From an uncultured Subdoligranulum sp. (GTDB lineage Bacteria > Bacillota_A > Clostridia > Oscillospirales > Ruminococcaceae): a stretch of 6,260 nucleotides of DNA. Each line of letters begins with the position of its first letter. The stretch's first letter is position 1. The notes beneath the pieces are model-generated. The model was not told the DNA's origin. It was given only the letters and a program-made list of their open reading frames with translations, and searched no databases. Below, piece by piece: positions 1 to 6,260 of the stretch. A program made the translations under genes and the position numbers. The stretch is taken from NCBI RefSeq assembly GCF_937890665.1, contig NZ_CALADU010000085.1:1-6260 (forward strand), read 5' to 3'.

Positions 1-3
1 CCC

Positions 4-43
4 ACCAGCCCCGCCCCCGGAACGTTCCGGGGGCGGGGCTGGT
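4..43 (-). terminator. Probable terminator palindrome after the surface protein gene
   Basis: A perfect inverted repeat with 20-bp arms (4-23 and 24-43) and no intervening bases; in RNA it would form a long GC-rich stem closed by a small loop around ACGT. It begins 26 nt after the stop codon of the surface protein gene, the right place for a transcription terminator. There is no clear U-tract on either side: the minus strand continues into GGG at the window edge and the plus strand into TTATAGG. The symmetry means it could serve transcription from both directions if a convergent gene lies to the left, which cannot be seen. It could also be a dispersed palindromic repeat. Confidence 0.55.
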
Positions 44-69
44 TATAGGATTATAAGATCACCAAAACT

Positions 70-3000
70 TTACTGCCGTTTGCGGTGCACAATGCCCAGG
101 CCCAGCAGCGCGGCGGCAGAGAGGGCGCACAGCATGGCCCACAGGGCGGGGTTGCTCTCGTCACTGGTCTGGGGGATCGCGCTCTGCGCGGCGGCGCTGC
201 CTGCGGCCGCGGCCTTCGGTTCATACACACCCTTCACGTTGCCATAGCTGGAAAGCTGCTTGGCAGATTCCAGGTATGCGCAATGGTCGCACTGGTATCC
301 GTCGGCGGTAGCCGTCCAGTCATGGTAGCCGCAGGCCGGGCAGGTGTAATACACCGTGCCGTCATCCTGCACAGGCGTGGGGGCCGGAGTCGGCGCGGGC
401 GTGGACGTAGGCGTTTCGGAGTTGTTCGTATCTCCGCTTTCGCCGGCAGGGTTCTGCGTGTACACTGCGGTGGGCGTATTCTTTTCGGCATACAGGTTTG
501 CCAGCTTGTTCAGCAGGTCCTCGGTCAGAACGGTCCAGGTGCCTTCCATCCCCTCGAAAGCAAGCCCCTGGAAGGTATAGCCGGGTTTCTCGGCAGCAGG
601 CAGGGGCTGGCCCAGATCCTCCGCCGTCAGCGTAGTCTGCACGCCGTCCAGCGTAATGACCGCCTTGCGCAGGTCGGTGGAAATGGTGAACAGGCTGAAG
701 CCGTTGGGATTGGTGAAGGTCACATTGTCCTTGCCCTCGCTCACCGTGCCATCATAGACATAGCGGGTGCCATCGTCCTTACGATGATGGACCAGCAACG
801 TATCATTATCGGTAAAATCGGGCGTCAGGGGGACGGTGATCTCCACCGGGCGGGTCACAGGCAGTTCGGCAGGTTTGCCAAGCACCACGGCGTTGGCGGT
901 TCCCTCATCTTCTCCCTGTATAATCACGTTATCTGCATCCGTGGTCGCCACCTTACGGTACATGGGGGTGATATCCAGCGTGAAGTTACGGGTATCGTCG
1001 CTGATCTGCGTATCGGTCAGCGTAATGTCCAGATATGGCTGGACCACGATGGAAACATCTTTATCGCCTACAGAAATACCGGCAGTTTCCAATTCGTCCT
1101 TGCCTTCGTCTTCCGTCACAGTATTCTCATTGGCTACAGTGTAAGCGGCAAGCCGCAGTTCATCTTGTTCCACCGTTACATTGTCGAGCTTCTCGCCCAA
1201 ATCAACGGCCAGTTGTTTTTCTTCGTCTGTAGCAGTCTCATCGTTGGCGGCCGGGTTTTCCACCTTCGGTTCCTCCAGCACGACTTCTGCCGGTTCACTG
1301 TTCGCCGCGGCGTCAGTCACTTTGAAGGGGTAGCCCGCCTGATCGCCAGCCACCACGGTCTTGCCGTCCGCCAGATAGTCGCTGGGGTCCACAGCAAAGT
1401 TGCCGCCGGTGATGGAGATAGTCACACCATTAACAGACTCGGACGAGAGTTTCACACCTTGGAATTGGCCGTTGCCATTGATGGTTAGTGTCCCTTTTGC
1501 AGGGTCGGTACTATTATACTCGATAAGCCCCTCGATGGTACCTGTATAATTCTCATCAAAAGTAACATAGGTACCCTCAGTGTAGCCGCCATCTAGCCAA
1601 TAGCAGACGTCGAACGCAATGGTATTGGCGGGATTGGTGGTGTACACGCTGGTGTTGCCCGTGAAGGTAATGTTCCCGCAGTTGAAGCTCAACGCATAGT
1701 TTTCATCAGTCCACTGGTTTGCAGCATAGATCTGCATATTTTCCAGCGTCAAATCAGCGTAGTTTTGGATAATACGTCCGATAGGTTTACCGGCACCGCC
1801 GTGCCCATTCTGCTCAGAAATGCGGATCGTGCCGTCCTTGAGGGTGATATTGGAGTCTTTCAAGAACTGGAAACCGTTGGTCTCGGTGTTGGGAGACCCG
1901 GCCCCCGGCTGGTTCAGCGTATAGGTATGACCGCCGAAATCCACCGTAAACTCGCTCCCGCTTGGCACAGACACGCCCTCGGCGTTGTCCACATCTTTCA
2001 GCAGGGCGATGGTCTCCCCTTTATTCACATTTGCAATGGCATCCACCAGGGACGAATAGAAGCGATCGCCGATTTGAGCTACGGCATTCTCTGCATTCAA
2101 GGGGGCGACCGTAAAGCGGCCGTCACTTTCAGGAGTGACCGTGCAGTTTTCCGGCACAAAGGCACTGGGGTCACTGGAGAAGGTGCCGCCGGTGACTTCC
2201 ACGCGCTTGTTCGTATCCTCGTCGGACAGTACGGCAATAACGTCAACGTCCGCCTTGAAATTGCCGCCTTCGACCTTGATTTTATCAGAATCGGTCACGG
2301 CAGGGTAGGCGGGATTGGTATTATCAAAAACAAAAACAGAACAAGGCAACTCCTGGCTCTTGTCACCGACCCAGCCCTGCATATTGCCGGTGACGTTAAA
2401 GGTCGCATCACCGCTCACAGTAACCGACCCGGCGCGGGCCACGATACCTGCACCATCGGTAATGTCAAAGGTACCGCCGCTGACCGTGACAATATCTTTC
2501 CACGGCGCATAAATGCCGCAGGCAATGTACCCCTCGGAACGGATCGCACCCGTAAAAGTACCGCCGGAAATGTTGATGGTATTCGGCGCGCCTTCTCGCT
2601 CGCTGCCGTTGCCCATGATGACCGCATTGTCGGCAGAATAGAACTCGCCGCCCTCAATGTTGATGGTGGCGCCGGTAGCCTTGCCAGTCAGTATTGTGCC
2701 GTCGTTGGCATCGTATTTGCCGGATTTGATAGTAAGCCTTGCATTCTTGGCGTTATTATCCAATCCCACACAGGACCCATGTGCATCAGTCGCAGAAACA
2801 CCGCCATTCCCTGTGCTGTCCTGCAAAGTCAAATCACCCGAATTCACGATTGCAGTGTAGGCGCCGCTGACAGCGACCGTGTGACCGTTCAATTCAATCG
2901 TGATAATTTTGTTTGCGGGAATGATAACAGTCCCTTCGTTGACATCTTTCTGCAGGGTGATGGTGGTGGGCGTGTTGTCCGCCACGGCGTCGATAGCCGC

Positions 3001-3285
3001 AGTCAGGGTCTCATAGCCCGTATCGCCGATCATGGCGGCATTATCGTCATTTGCCGTCACGGTGCTTTCCGCATCTTCGCCGCCATTGTCAAGCGTCATG
3101 AGCTGGGCATTCAGTTTGTCAGCTTCGTCTGTCTCAAAGTTCCCGGCACCTTCCCCAGCCGATTCCTCTACCACTGCCGTTTCCGGCGTGGCAGACTGTG
3201 CCATGGCAGGACTGCACAGCGAGACCGCCATGGCGGCCGCTATCGCCAGCGACAGAGTACGTTTTCCATGTACTGCCAATTTCAT
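70..3285 (-). CDS. Secreted, sortase-anchored beta-helix surface protein with C-terminal zinc-ribbon-like segment
   Basis: Large cell-wall surface protein, 1071 aa from the ATG at 3285 (numbering below). Residues 1-30 are a signal peptide: basic start (KLAVHGKR), hydrophobic core, cleavage after SPAMA. An acidic segment follows (about 36-82). Two related modules begin near 84 and 402, each of the form IGD-x-x-Y-x-x-L...AI...TI.L.KDV...GHT, and each leads into beta-strand-rich repeats with GGTF/GGNF/GGEF turns (about 211-213, 240, 270, 339, 366, 626), typical of right-handed beta-helix proteins. A region at about 690-870 has no recognised family; 885-935 with PGYTF resembles Listeria-Bacteroides (InlB B-type) repeats. 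A Thr/Pro linker (958-975) precedes four cysteines (982, 985, 999, 1002) spaced CxxC-x13-CxxC. The end is a sorting signal: IPQTSD (1037-1042), about 20 hydrophobic residues, then HRKRQ. The likely role is adhesion or glycan or host contact at the surface; no catalytic residues are recognised. A start at 3297 is possible but abuts the ribosome site directly. Its own promoter has a G10 spacer. Confidence 0.9.
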   Translation of the reverse strand: MKLAVHGKRTLSLAIAAAMAVSLCSPAMAQSATPETAVVEESAGEGAGNFETDEADKLNAQLMTLDNGGEDAESTVTANDDNAAMIGDTGYETLTAAIDAVADNTPTTITLQKDVNEGTVIIPANKIITIELNGHTVAVSGAYTAIVNSGDLTLQDSTGNGGVSATDAHGSCVGLDNNAKNARLTIKSGKYDANDGTILTGKATGATINIEGGEFYSADNAVIMGNGSEREGAPNTINISGGTFTGAIRSEGYIACGIYAPWKDIVTVSGGTFDITDGAGIVARAGSVTVSGDATFNVTGNMQGWVGDKSQELPCSVFVFDNTNPAYPAVTDSDKIKVEGGNFKADVDVIAVLSDEDTNKRVEVTGGTFSSDPSAFVPENCTVTPESDGRFTVAPLNAENAVAQIGDRFYSSLVDAIANVNKGETIALLKDVDNAEGVSVPSGSEFTVDFGGHTYTLNQPGAGSPNTETNGFQFLKDSNITLKDGTIRISEQNGHGGAGKPIGRIIQNYADLTLENMQIYAANQWTDENYALSFNCGNITFTGNTSVYTTNPANTIAFDVCYWLDGGYTEGTYVTFDENYTGTIEGLIEYNSTDPAKGTLTINGNGQFQGVKLSSESVNGVTISITGGNFAVDPSDYLADGKTVVAGDQAGYPFKVTDAAANSEPAEVVLEEPKVENPAANDETATDEEKQLAVDLGEKLDNVTVEQDELRLAAYTVANENTVTEDEGKDELETAGISVGDKDVSIVVQPYLDITLTDTQISDDTRNFTLDITPMYRKVATTDADNVIIQGEDEGTANAVVLGKPAELPVTRPVEITVPLTPDFTDNDTLLVHHRKDDGTRYVYDGTVSEGKDNVTFTNPNGFSLFTISTDLRKAVITLDGVQTTLTAEDLGQPLPAAEKPGYTFQGLAFEGMEGTWTVLTEDLLNKLANLYAEKNTPTAVYTQNPAGESGDTNNSETPTSTPAPTPAPTPVQDDGTVYYTCPACGYHDWTATADGYQCDHCAYLESAKQLSSYGNVKGVYEPKAAAAGSAAAQSAIPQTSDESNPALWAMLCALSAAALLGLGIVHRKRQ

Positions 3286-3297
3286 AAGGTTCAACAT

Positions 3298-3303
3298 CCT
3301 CCT
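3298..3303 (-). promoter_or_regulatory. Ribosome binding site of the surface protein gene (decides the start)
   Basis: AGGAGG on the minus strand. It touches the ATG at 3297 with no gap, too close for initiation, and is 12 nt from the ATG at 3285, slightly long but workable. The protein starting at 3285 also begins with a conventional signal peptide (MKLAVHGKR). I therefore prefer 3285; the four extra residues MLNL of the upstream start would not change the protein otherwise. Confidence 0.7.
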
Positions 3304-3316
3304 CTATCGTTTGACC

Positions 3317-3328
3317 GTTCCGAAGAAC
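3317..3328 (-). promoter_or_regulatory. UUCG tetraloop hairpin in the surface protein leader
   Basis: On the minus strand GTTC-TTCG-GAAC forms a 4-bp stem closed by C(UUCG)G, the exceptionally stable tetraloop class. It lies 13 nt upstream of the AGGAGG in the roughly 99-nt predicted leader. It may stabilise the leader or keep the ribosome site single-stranded. The stem is short, so it could be chance. Confidence 0.35.
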
Positions 3329-3345
3329 CTCCGAAAAATACGGGG

Positions 3346-3364
3346 CCGCCCTTTTTACAGGCGG
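3346..3364 (-). promoter_or_regulatory. Leader stem-loop followed by a T-run
   Basis: On the minus strand CCGCC pairs with GGCGG across a 9-nt loop containing AAAAA, in the leader of the surface protein gene about 20 nt after the predicted transcription start. It is followed by CCCCGTA and then TTTTT (3335-3339). The layout is loosely like an attenuator, but the stem is only 5 bp and the T-run is separated from it by 6-7 nt, so this is a weak call. Confidence 0.3.
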
Positions 3365-3398
3365 TATCATTACGAACGAACTTACTAACCATGATACC
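3363..3398. repeat. Inverted repeat over the -10 box and start site of the surface gene
   Basis: GGTATCAT (3363-3370) and ATGATACC (3391-3398) are perfect 8-bp inverted arms with 20 nt between. One arm covers the -10 box and the edge of the G tract; the other lies in the leader. As one arm is upstream of the predicted transcription start, the pair cannot fold in the mRNA, so any function would be at DNA level, for instance a repressor operator. No particular regulator is recognised. Confidence 0.5.
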
Positions 3399-3418
3399 CC
3401 CCCCCCGCATTTTGTCAA
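3391..3418 (-). promoter_or_regulatory. Sigma-A promoter of the surface protein gene with a G10 spacer tract
   Basis: The minus strand carries TTGACA (3418-3413, a full match to the -35 consensus) and TATCAT (3396-3391, five of six to the -10), separated by 16 nt. Ten of those 16 bases are an uninterrupted G run (3406-3397) that abuts the -10 box. The predicted start is near 3384, giving a leader of about 99 nt. Since 17 nt is the optimal spacing, gaining one G would be expected to strengthen the promoter and losing one or two to weaken it. This is the hallmark layout of a phase-variable promoter, though variation itself cannot be seen in one sequence. Confidence 0.8.
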
Positions 3419-3478
3419 GGGCTTTTGGCAAGATTTTCCGCGCTGCCGCCCCGTTTTTTCGCGCCCGGCACAGCAAAT

Positions 3479-3506
3479 CGGCGCGTCTGCACACGCAGGC
3501 GCGCCG
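3479..3506 (-). terminator. Probable terminator stem-loop after the HD-domain gene
   Basis: Twelve-base arms (3479-3490 and 3495-3506) with a 4-nt ACAC loop start 25 nt after the stop codon of the HD-domain gene. On the plus strand all positions pair if one G-U is allowed; on the minus strand that position is an A-C mismatch. A second pairing, GCCCGGC (3463-3469) with GCCGGGC (3503-3509), competes with it. On the minus strand only ATTTGC follows, so the U-tract is poor. It separates the HD gene from the surface gene promoter. Confidence 0.5.
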
Positions 3507-3530
3507 GGCTTTATACAGGTTTACAATGTA

Positions 3531-4037
3531 TCATCCTGCGATGGCGGCAGAGGTATCGGGAATCCAGCGCTGAATACGCTTCAGGCGGGACAGATAGGAA
3601 ACTTCCAACGTGGCGCACATCTTGTCTGCGAGGTTCACGATCACCGCTTCCTTGGAATGCGGCATGGTCTTGGCCAGCGGCCACATATGGGAAATGATGA
3701 TGTTCTCCTCTTTTTCGCTGAGGTCCAGCAGCGCGCGGGCATTTTTCAGCGCGGCCACAGGGTGGTCAAAGCACTGGTTGCCCGGATGCGCCGAACGGTC
3801 GTGGCTGTCATACAAGTACAGGTCATGGAGCAGCCCCATGCGGGCGGCCATGCGGTAATCGCATTTCCAGCGGCGGGCCAGCCGGAACGCAACGTAAGAA
3901 ACAAACAGGGAGTGGTCGTAGGTCGTGACCGAAAAATGATGCCCCCACTGCTTCATGGAACGCACCTGCTGCGTAGACAGCAGGTCTTCCACACAACTCA
4001 GATACGATACGTGGTTTGCCTGATCGACATAGTGCAT
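3531..4037 (-). CDS. Small HD-domain metal-dependent phosphohydrolase
   Basis: 168-aa soluble cytoplasmic protein of the HD superfamily. The metal-binding signature is complete and in order: His42 (YDHS), His71-Asp72 (LLHDLYLYD), His92 (HP), His117 (SHMWP) and Asp138 (LADK). Members hydrolyse phosphate esters of nucleotides or nucleotide-like substrates using one or two divalent metals. The motif order resembles small HD proteins such as YqeK, but the substrate cannot be deduced. There is no signal peptide, membrane segment or extra domain. The start at 4037 is chosen because AGGAGG lies 8 nt upstream; an in-frame GTG at 4076 would lie inside the 5' hairpin, 8 nt from the predicted transcription start, and lacks a ribosome site. 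The gene has its own promoter and a stem-loop after its stop, so it is probably monocistronic and not tied functionally to either neighbour. Confidence 0.9.
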   Translation of the reverse strand: MHYVDQANHVSYLSCVEDLLSTQQVRSMKQWGHHFSVTTYDHSLFVSYVAFRLARRWKCDYRMAARMGLLHDLYLYDSHDRSAHPGNQCFDHPVAALKNARALLDLSEKEENIIISHMWPLAKTMPHSKEAVIVNLADKMCATLEVSYLSRLKRIQRWIPDTSAAIAG

Positions 4038-4045
4038 TGGTATCT

Positions 4046-4051
4046 CCTCCT
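4046..4051 (-). promoter_or_regulatory. Ribosome binding site of the HD-domain gene
   Basis: AGGAGG on the minus strand, 8 nt before the ATG at 4037. It fixes the start there rather than at the upstream in-frame GTG at 4076. Confidence 0.85.
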
Positions 4052-4069
4052 GTCTATGTGAAAAAACGC

Positions 4070-4084
4070 GTCCCACCTTGGGAC
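4070..4084 (-). promoter_or_regulatory. 5'-terminal hairpin of the HD-domain mRNA, or operator
   Basis: GTCCCA-AGG-TGGGAC on the minus strand is a perfect 6-bp hairpin with a 3-nt loop. Counting from the -10 box, the transcript should begin at 4084, the first base of the hairpin. The stem is followed by GCG and six T (4066-4061). It could protect the 5' end of the mRNA, act as a short early-termination signal, or be a DNA operator at the start site. Confidence 0.5.
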
Positions 4085-4090
4085 ATTTTC

Positions 4091-4119
4091 ATTATAGCAC
4101 GCTTTTTTTATAAAGTAAA
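4091..4119 (-). promoter_or_regulatory. Sigma-A promoter of the HD-domain gene
   Basis: On the minus strand TTTACT (4119-4114) and a perfect TATAAT (4096-4091) are spaced 17 nt apart, with an extended -10 TGC just before TATAAT. The spacer contains seven A in a row. The predicted start is 4084, 47 nt from the ATG at 4037. This AT-rich block stands out sharply from the GC-rich sequence upstream. Confidence 0.88.
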
Positions 4120-4140
4120 TGATCGTCAAAAGTCTGCCAA

Positions 4141-4168
4141 AGGGGCGGCGTGCCCCCGCGCCGCCCCT
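4141..4168 (-). terminator. GC-rich stem-loop insulating the HD-domain promoter
   Basis: Perfect 10-bp arms AGGGGCGGCG (4141-4150) and CGCCGCCCCT (4159-4168) with an 8-nt loop. On the minus strand the stem ends in T and continues TTGGCAGACTTTTG, a weak U-run. It lies 22 nt upstream of the -35 box of the HD-domain gene, a place where read-through from the chaperone side would be stopped. Confidence 0.45.
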
Positions 4169-4262
4169 GCAAAGCGGGAAACGCCGCCCGGCCGCCCTCC
4201 GCGGGCACGGCAGGCGGCAGAACTTACCACAAAAACGGCAGCATTTCCCAACCCAGCCCTGC

Positions 4263-4294
4263 AAAAACAGGCCCCGCGTCCGGGGACGTGGGGC
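4263..4294 (-). terminator. Stem-loop with T-run, candidate terminator
   Basis: Arms at 4271-4280 and 4285-4294 pair over 10 bp around a CGGG tetraloop. One position is G-U in a plus-strand RNA and A-C in a minus-strand RNA. On the minus strand the stem is followed by CTG and TTTTT (4267-4263). It is the only structure in this gap with a real T-run after it, but it is about 350 nt from the chaperone stop codon. Confidence 0.35.
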
Positions 4295-4296
4295 AT

Positions 4297-4323
4297 CAGC
4301 GTGTCAGAAAAACCGACACGCTG
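4297..4323. repeat. Perfect 9-bp inverted repeat
   Basis: CAGCGTGTC (4297-4305) and GACACGCTG (4315-4323) flank a 9-nt loop that reads GGTTTTTCT on the minus strand. It lies 2 nt from the 4271-4294 stem-loop, so the two form a tandem hairpin pair. It is REP-like in size and shape; whether it recurs in the genome cannot be judged here. Confidence 0.5.
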
Positions 4324-4498
4324 CAAAGAGGGCAACAGTTGCGTGCCGGACGCTCCTGTTTACCGGGTTGCAGTTCCCGCATCCCGCGGCGCGCCTTGGG
4401 GCGGCGCTTGCGTTCTGCGACCGCTGCCCCTGCTCCGCCTTGCTGCATCCGCCGCAGGCGGCGCGCGGCTCCGCAGCCCTTTGGATTCCCCTTCGACA

Positions 4499-4559
4499 AA
4501 ATTTTGCGGCAAATCGCGCAATCGGCCTGTGGCCTCATACACAATTTGCCGCAAAATTT
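4499..4559. repeat. Long perfect inverted repeat, 16-bp arms
   Basis: AAATTTTGCGGCAAAT (4499-4514) and its exact reverse complement (4544-4559) enclose a 29-nt loop that itself contains GGCC-TGT-GGCC (4524-4534). The AT-flanked, GC-cored arms differ from the surrounding GC-rich sequence. There is no T-run directly after the stem on the minus strand beyond TT, so a terminator is not the best reading. A dispersed palindromic repeat or a miniature mobile element remnant fits better. Confidence 0.6.
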
Positions 4560-4569
4560 CCCTGTATGT

Positions 4570-4604
4570 GTTGCCAGCGTCGGCGCATGTCCGCCGCTGG
4601 CAAC
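4570..4604 (-). terminator. Stem-loop after the chaperone gene
   Basis: Perfect 10-bp arms GTTGCCAGCG (4570-4579) and CGCTGGCAAC (4595-4604) with a 15-nt loop in which CGG and CCG can pair further. It is the first stable structure downstream of the chaperone stop, 42 nt away. No T-run follows on the minus strand (ACATACAGG), so termination is only possible; it may be part of the same repeat element as the 4499-4559 inverted repeat 10 nt away. Confidence 0.4.
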
Positions 4605-4646
4605 GGATTCTAAATCTTTTCGACAGTCTGTAACTCTGATAAAAAT

Positions 4647-6260
<1,614 letters not shown>

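Larger units (their letters stand above)
4120..4646. other. Structured non-coding region between the chaperone and HD-domain genes
   Basis: About 0.5 kb with no convincing gene. Several overlapping open frames exist on both strands, but all are rich in Arg, Ala, Pro and Cys, have no good ribosome site, and run through the inverted repeats. The region divides into AT-rich sequence after the chaperone stop (4605-4646), two large inverted repeats (4499-4604), a very GC-rich low-complexity block with small hairpins (about 4380-4490), and three stem-loops on the left (4141-4168, 4271-4294, 4297-4323). It looks like an accumulation of palindromic repeat elements and terminators. A structured RNA is an alternative, but no known riboswitch or small RNA family is recognised. 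Confidence 0.6.

Noticed and set aside
85..1488. Second long plus-strand open frame (about 467 codons) opposite the surface gene
   Set aside because: Same reasons: it is antisense to the C-terminal half, is Arg/Gly/His-rich without domains, and has no promoter or ribosome site.
3363..3398. Invertible promoter bounded by the 8-bp inverted repeat
   Set aside because: The arms are short and only 36 bp in total are spanned, too small for a typical invertase segment, and no recombinase gene is in the window.
1765..3573. Long plus-strand open frame (about 600 codons) opposite the surface gene
   Set aside because: It is antisense to a convincing secreted protein, crosses that gene's promoter and the neighbouring terminator, has no ribosome site, and its protein has no recognisable domain. 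Long antisense frames are common opposite GC-rich repeat-coding genes.
4038..4076. Longer HD-domain protein starting at the in-frame GTG at 4076
   Set aside because: The codon lies inside the hairpin only 8 nt from the predicted transcription start, with no ribosome site, whereas ATG 4037 has AGGAGG at 8 nt.
4120..4646. tRNA, riboswitch or CRISPR array in the gap
   Set aside because: No cloverleaf with a TTC-type T-arm, no regularly spaced direct repeats and no recognised riboswitch core were seen; the structures are simple hairpins.

Overview
The window holds three genes, all on the minus strand and read right to left: the 3' part of an Hsp70 (DnaK-type) chaperone gene that runs off the right edge, a small HD-domain phosphohydrolase, and a large secreted, sortase-anchored beta-helix surface protein. 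The organism is most likely a GC-rich gut Firmicute of the Oscillospiraceae/Ruminococcaceae (Faecalibacterium, Gemmiger or Subdoligranulum type). The reasons are the Gram-positive cell-wall sorting signal (IPQTSD, hydrophobic stretch, basic tail), strong AGGAGG ribosome binding sites, consensus sigma-A promoters and GC-rich codons. This placement is inferred from style; no marker gene is present.

Layout from right to left. Positions 6260-4647 encode an Hsp70 lacking about 59 N-terminal residues at the window edge and lacking the usual acidic C-terminal tail. Positions 4646-4120 are a non-coding stretch of about 0.5 kb packed with inverted repeats, including a perfect 16-bp pair at 4499-4514/4544-4559. 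It looks like dispersed palindromic repeat material plus terminators. A near-consensus promoter at 4119-4091 then drives the HD-domain gene (4037-3531). Its predicted mRNA begins exactly at a small hairpin followed by six U. A strong stem-loop lies just after its stop codon. Positions 3418-3391 hold the promoter of the surface protein gene (3285-70), whose message probably ends at a 40-bp perfect palindrome (43-4).

The most interesting signal is the surface protein promoter. Its -35 (TTGACA) and -10 (TATCAT) boxes are separated by a 16-nt spacer that contains an uninterrupted run of ten G. A homopolymer in a promoter spacer upstream of a wall-anchored protein is the classic arrangement for phase variation by slipped-strand mispairing, so this gene is a good candidate for on/off or graded switching. 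An 8-bp inverted repeat overlaps the same -10 box and start site and may be an operator. The protein itself carries two copies of a beta-helix entry module and an unusual CxxC-x13-CxxC zinc-ribbon-like segment just before the sorting signal.

The three genes have separate promoters or terminators and show no sign of forming a pathway. Both long plus-strand open frames opposite the surface gene look like antisense shadows.
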